NCBI RefSeq assembly: GCF_018413465.1
Contig: NZ_JAHCDK010000012.1
Coordinates: forward strand, 38,363-102,362
DNA: 64,000 bases
Direction of reading: 5' to 3'
DNA from: Flavobacterium sp. CYK-55
Lineage (GTDB): Bacteria > Bacteroidota > Bacteroidia > Flavobacteriales > Flavobacteriaceae
Made by a program: the position numbers and the translations under genes. Below, piece after piece: positions 62,837 through 64,000 of this stretch (within the stretch, counting starts at the first letter, position 1; each line of letters begins with the position of its first letter). The notes beneath the pieces are model-generated. The model was not told the origin of the DNA and did not search any database. It saw only the letters and a list, made by a program, of their open reading frames with translations.

Positions 62837-63316
62837 TTAACGCAAACGCAAAAATTTACCTGCTATTCCCGATTTTTCTAAAGCCAAAGCATTCTCTATT
62901 CCGTAGGCAATAAAAACACTTGGTGCACCCGGAGTTCCTGCTTGAATACCTGTTACATGATAAAACTTAATCCTTCCTTTTACAAATAGAATAGCATCAG
63001 CGTCATCCCAAACATGCTCGAAAAAACACTTGGTTTCGGTTCTGGCAAATATCAAAGCTATTCCGTTTCTATGCATTTTGAGTTTTTCCATCCAGAGCTC
63101 CATACCGCGCCCATATGGTGGATTCATATATACCCTTCCCGACCATTCCTTTGACAAGCCGTCATCTTGAATGGTAAAATATTTTTTGGCGTGATAAAAA
63201 GGCGCATTAACCGGACTACATGGGTCTAAATCAAAATCTCCCAACTTTTTAACCAATTCAGGCGGGGTCAACCATTCAACTTTAGTCTGCTCACAACGTT
63301 CAAAAGATGTATTCAT
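62837..63316 (-). CDS. Phage-type Dam DNA N6-adenine methyltransferase
   Basis: 159 aa from the ATG at 63316; an ATG at 63364 would add 16 residues and run through a GATC cluster. Family pattern of phage Dam (PF05869 type): WLTPPELVKKLGDFDLDPCSPVNAPFYHAKKYF, DDGLSKEWSGRVYMNPPYGRGMELWMEKL with catalytic NPPY, LIFARTETKCFFEHVW and FVKGRIKFYHV. Other members methylate adenine in GATC. If this one does, it would create targets for the DpnI-like nuclease 2 bp away on the opposite strand. Specificity and expression are therefore the key open points. Confidence 0.9.
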   Translation of the reverse strand: MNTSFERCEQTKVEWLTPPELVKKLGDFDLDPCSPVNAPFYHAKKYFTIQDDGLSKEWSGRVYMNPPYGRGMELWMEKLKMHRNGIALIFARTETKCFFEHVWDDADAILFVKGRIKFYHVTGIQAGTPGAPSVFIAYGIENALALEKSGIAGKFLRLR

Positions 63317-63342
63317 GTGAAAATCATTTGAAGCAAATATTA

Positions 63343-63378
63343 GATCAAAATTTTGATCACACAAGATCTAAATAGATC
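63343..63378. promoter_or_regulatory. Cluster of four GATC sites before the Dam-type gene
   Basis: GATC occurs at 63343, 63355, 63365 and 63375, four times in 36 bp with near-helical spacings of 12, 10 and 10 bp. It lies immediately upstream of the preferred methyltransferase start and may be an operator sensitive to methylation, or a cut site for DpnI. Confidence 0.6.
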
Positions 63379-64000
63379 ATTTTCAATAATTTATAAACAA
63401 ATTAAAGAGCGCCTGAATATCAGTTTTTTATGTATTAAACCACAAAAACGAACTTGAAAACTTCTTACTGAGCGAACCTTATGAGGAATATAGTTTGGAT
63501 ATATCTTTTACAAAACAAAAATCATAATCCCCACTTCCCCCACCTCAACCCCATATCATCTTCGCCTTTTCTTTGTAAAAACCCCCTATTTTACAAAGGT
63601 GATTCAAACAAGAGTCAAACAAGAGTCAAACAACACTCAAACAAAATGCAAACGGCACTCAAACAAAATTGAAAGACCACTCAAAGAAATTTTTCTTTTT
63701 CATCCACATTTTTCGGCTGCATTGCTGTGGCAAAACCTTGCTAAAAACACTTTTGACCACAAAGCAAAAATCCTAATCCATCCCAAAAGCTGCTACAGCA
63801 AACACTCATAAAAGATTCACCTCAATAAATAAACGCCCAATTCATAGAGCGCAGCTGCTCAGCCGCTCAGCCGCTCAGGCACCAATTGGCACGGATTGCA
63901 AATCGGCGCTGTCTGGTTTTGAATCGTATATTCGACAAATATCCCTTCTGTCCTAAAGCGAAGCGGTCTTACAGCGAAGCGGTCGTTCTTCTCATTCCGA
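63365..64000. other. Non-coding right end with repeats
   Basis: Beyond the GATC cluster and the 11-bp array I see no credible gene. Short frames here are translated repeat. An inverted copy of the CTGAG-type repeat is at 63848-63882, and 63953-63984 (TCCTAAAGCGAAGCGGTC, then AGCGAAGCGGTC) resembles 3461-3500 near the other end of the window. Confidence 0.6.
63605..63689 (+). repeat. 11-bp tandem direct repeat
   Basis: Seven to eight units on an exact 11-bp register: CAAACAAGAGT twice, then CAAACAACACT, CAAACAAAATG, CAAACGGCACT, CAAACAAAATT, GAAAGACCACT and CAAAGAAAT. The spacing is about one helical turn, like iterons or protein-binding arrays. No replication gene is nearby in the window. 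Confidence 0.75.

Noticed and set aside
63481..63811. Two short plus-strand frames at the right end
   Set aside because: They read through the 11-bp repeat (SNKSQTRVKQHSNKMQT and similar); composition is explained by the repeat, with no family resemblance.

Overview
The window looks like a chromosomal segment of a flavobacterium-type Bacteroidota. Five proteins end in type IX secretion (T9SS) sorting domains, and a SusC/SusD pair sits in a polysaccharide-utilisation locus. Promoters match the Bacteroidota form (TTTG, about 19 bp, TAnnTTTG), lipoproteins are common, and Shine-Dalgarno sequences are largely absent. All functions below are assigned by reading sequence motifs; no database search was run.

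Layout. 1-3346: a truncated, chimeric endonuclease I/PKD pseudogene, a lipoprotein and a full-length PKD/T9SS protein that shares at least 549 identical bases with the pseudogene. 3541-25490: a sulfide/persulfide and efflux region. It holds a Crp/Fnr regulator, a TauE-type exporter, two paralogous persulfide dioxygenase-rhodanese proteins, a lone rhodanese, YgaP-like membrane proteins, thioredoxin, sulfide:quinone oxidoreductase, a TlpA-like lipoprotein and two RND efflux systems, one with a fused permease-TolC protein. Four promoters here share one inverted repeat (TGTRAC-N4-GTYACA) at an identical distance from the -7 box, so I infer one activator regulon, most simply of the adjacent Crp/Fnr protein. 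25614-26131: tRNA-Tyr with a consensus promoter, followed by a decaying tandem array of tRNA 3' ends and terminator hairpins. 26132-39209: a GH30-based glucan PUL (sensor-regulator, SusE/F-like T9SS protein, SusC, SusD, EEP-fold enzyme, two GH30 enzymes).

39206-46137: mostly housekeeping or envelope genes (histidine kinase, SIMPL protein, rhomboid protease, LpxL/HtrB-type acyltransferase, class V aminotransferase, GlmM). 46432-51828: a compact same-strand cluster (membrane HEAT protein, processive GT2, YaiO-type barrel, response regulator, membrane dual-phosphatase protein) that looks like an uncharacterised exopolysaccharide system. 51882-61182: ACP phosphodiesterase, gamma-glutamyltransferase, ClC channel, small unknowns and two T9SS proteins with near-duplicate C-termini. 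61328-63364: a lipoprotein interrupted by a -1 frameshift at A AAA AAG, a DpnI-family endonuclease with a small overlapping gene, and a convergent phage-type Dam methyltransferase whose 5' region carries four GATC sites. 63365-64000: non-coding, with an 11-bp tandem repeat and dispersed short repeats.

The strongest leads are the apparent conflict between DpnI (cuts methylated GATC) and a neighbouring Dam-type methylase, the fixed-geometry Crp/Fnr regulon, the GT2-YaiO-phosphatase cluster, the tRNA-Tyr array and the slippery-site lipoprotein.
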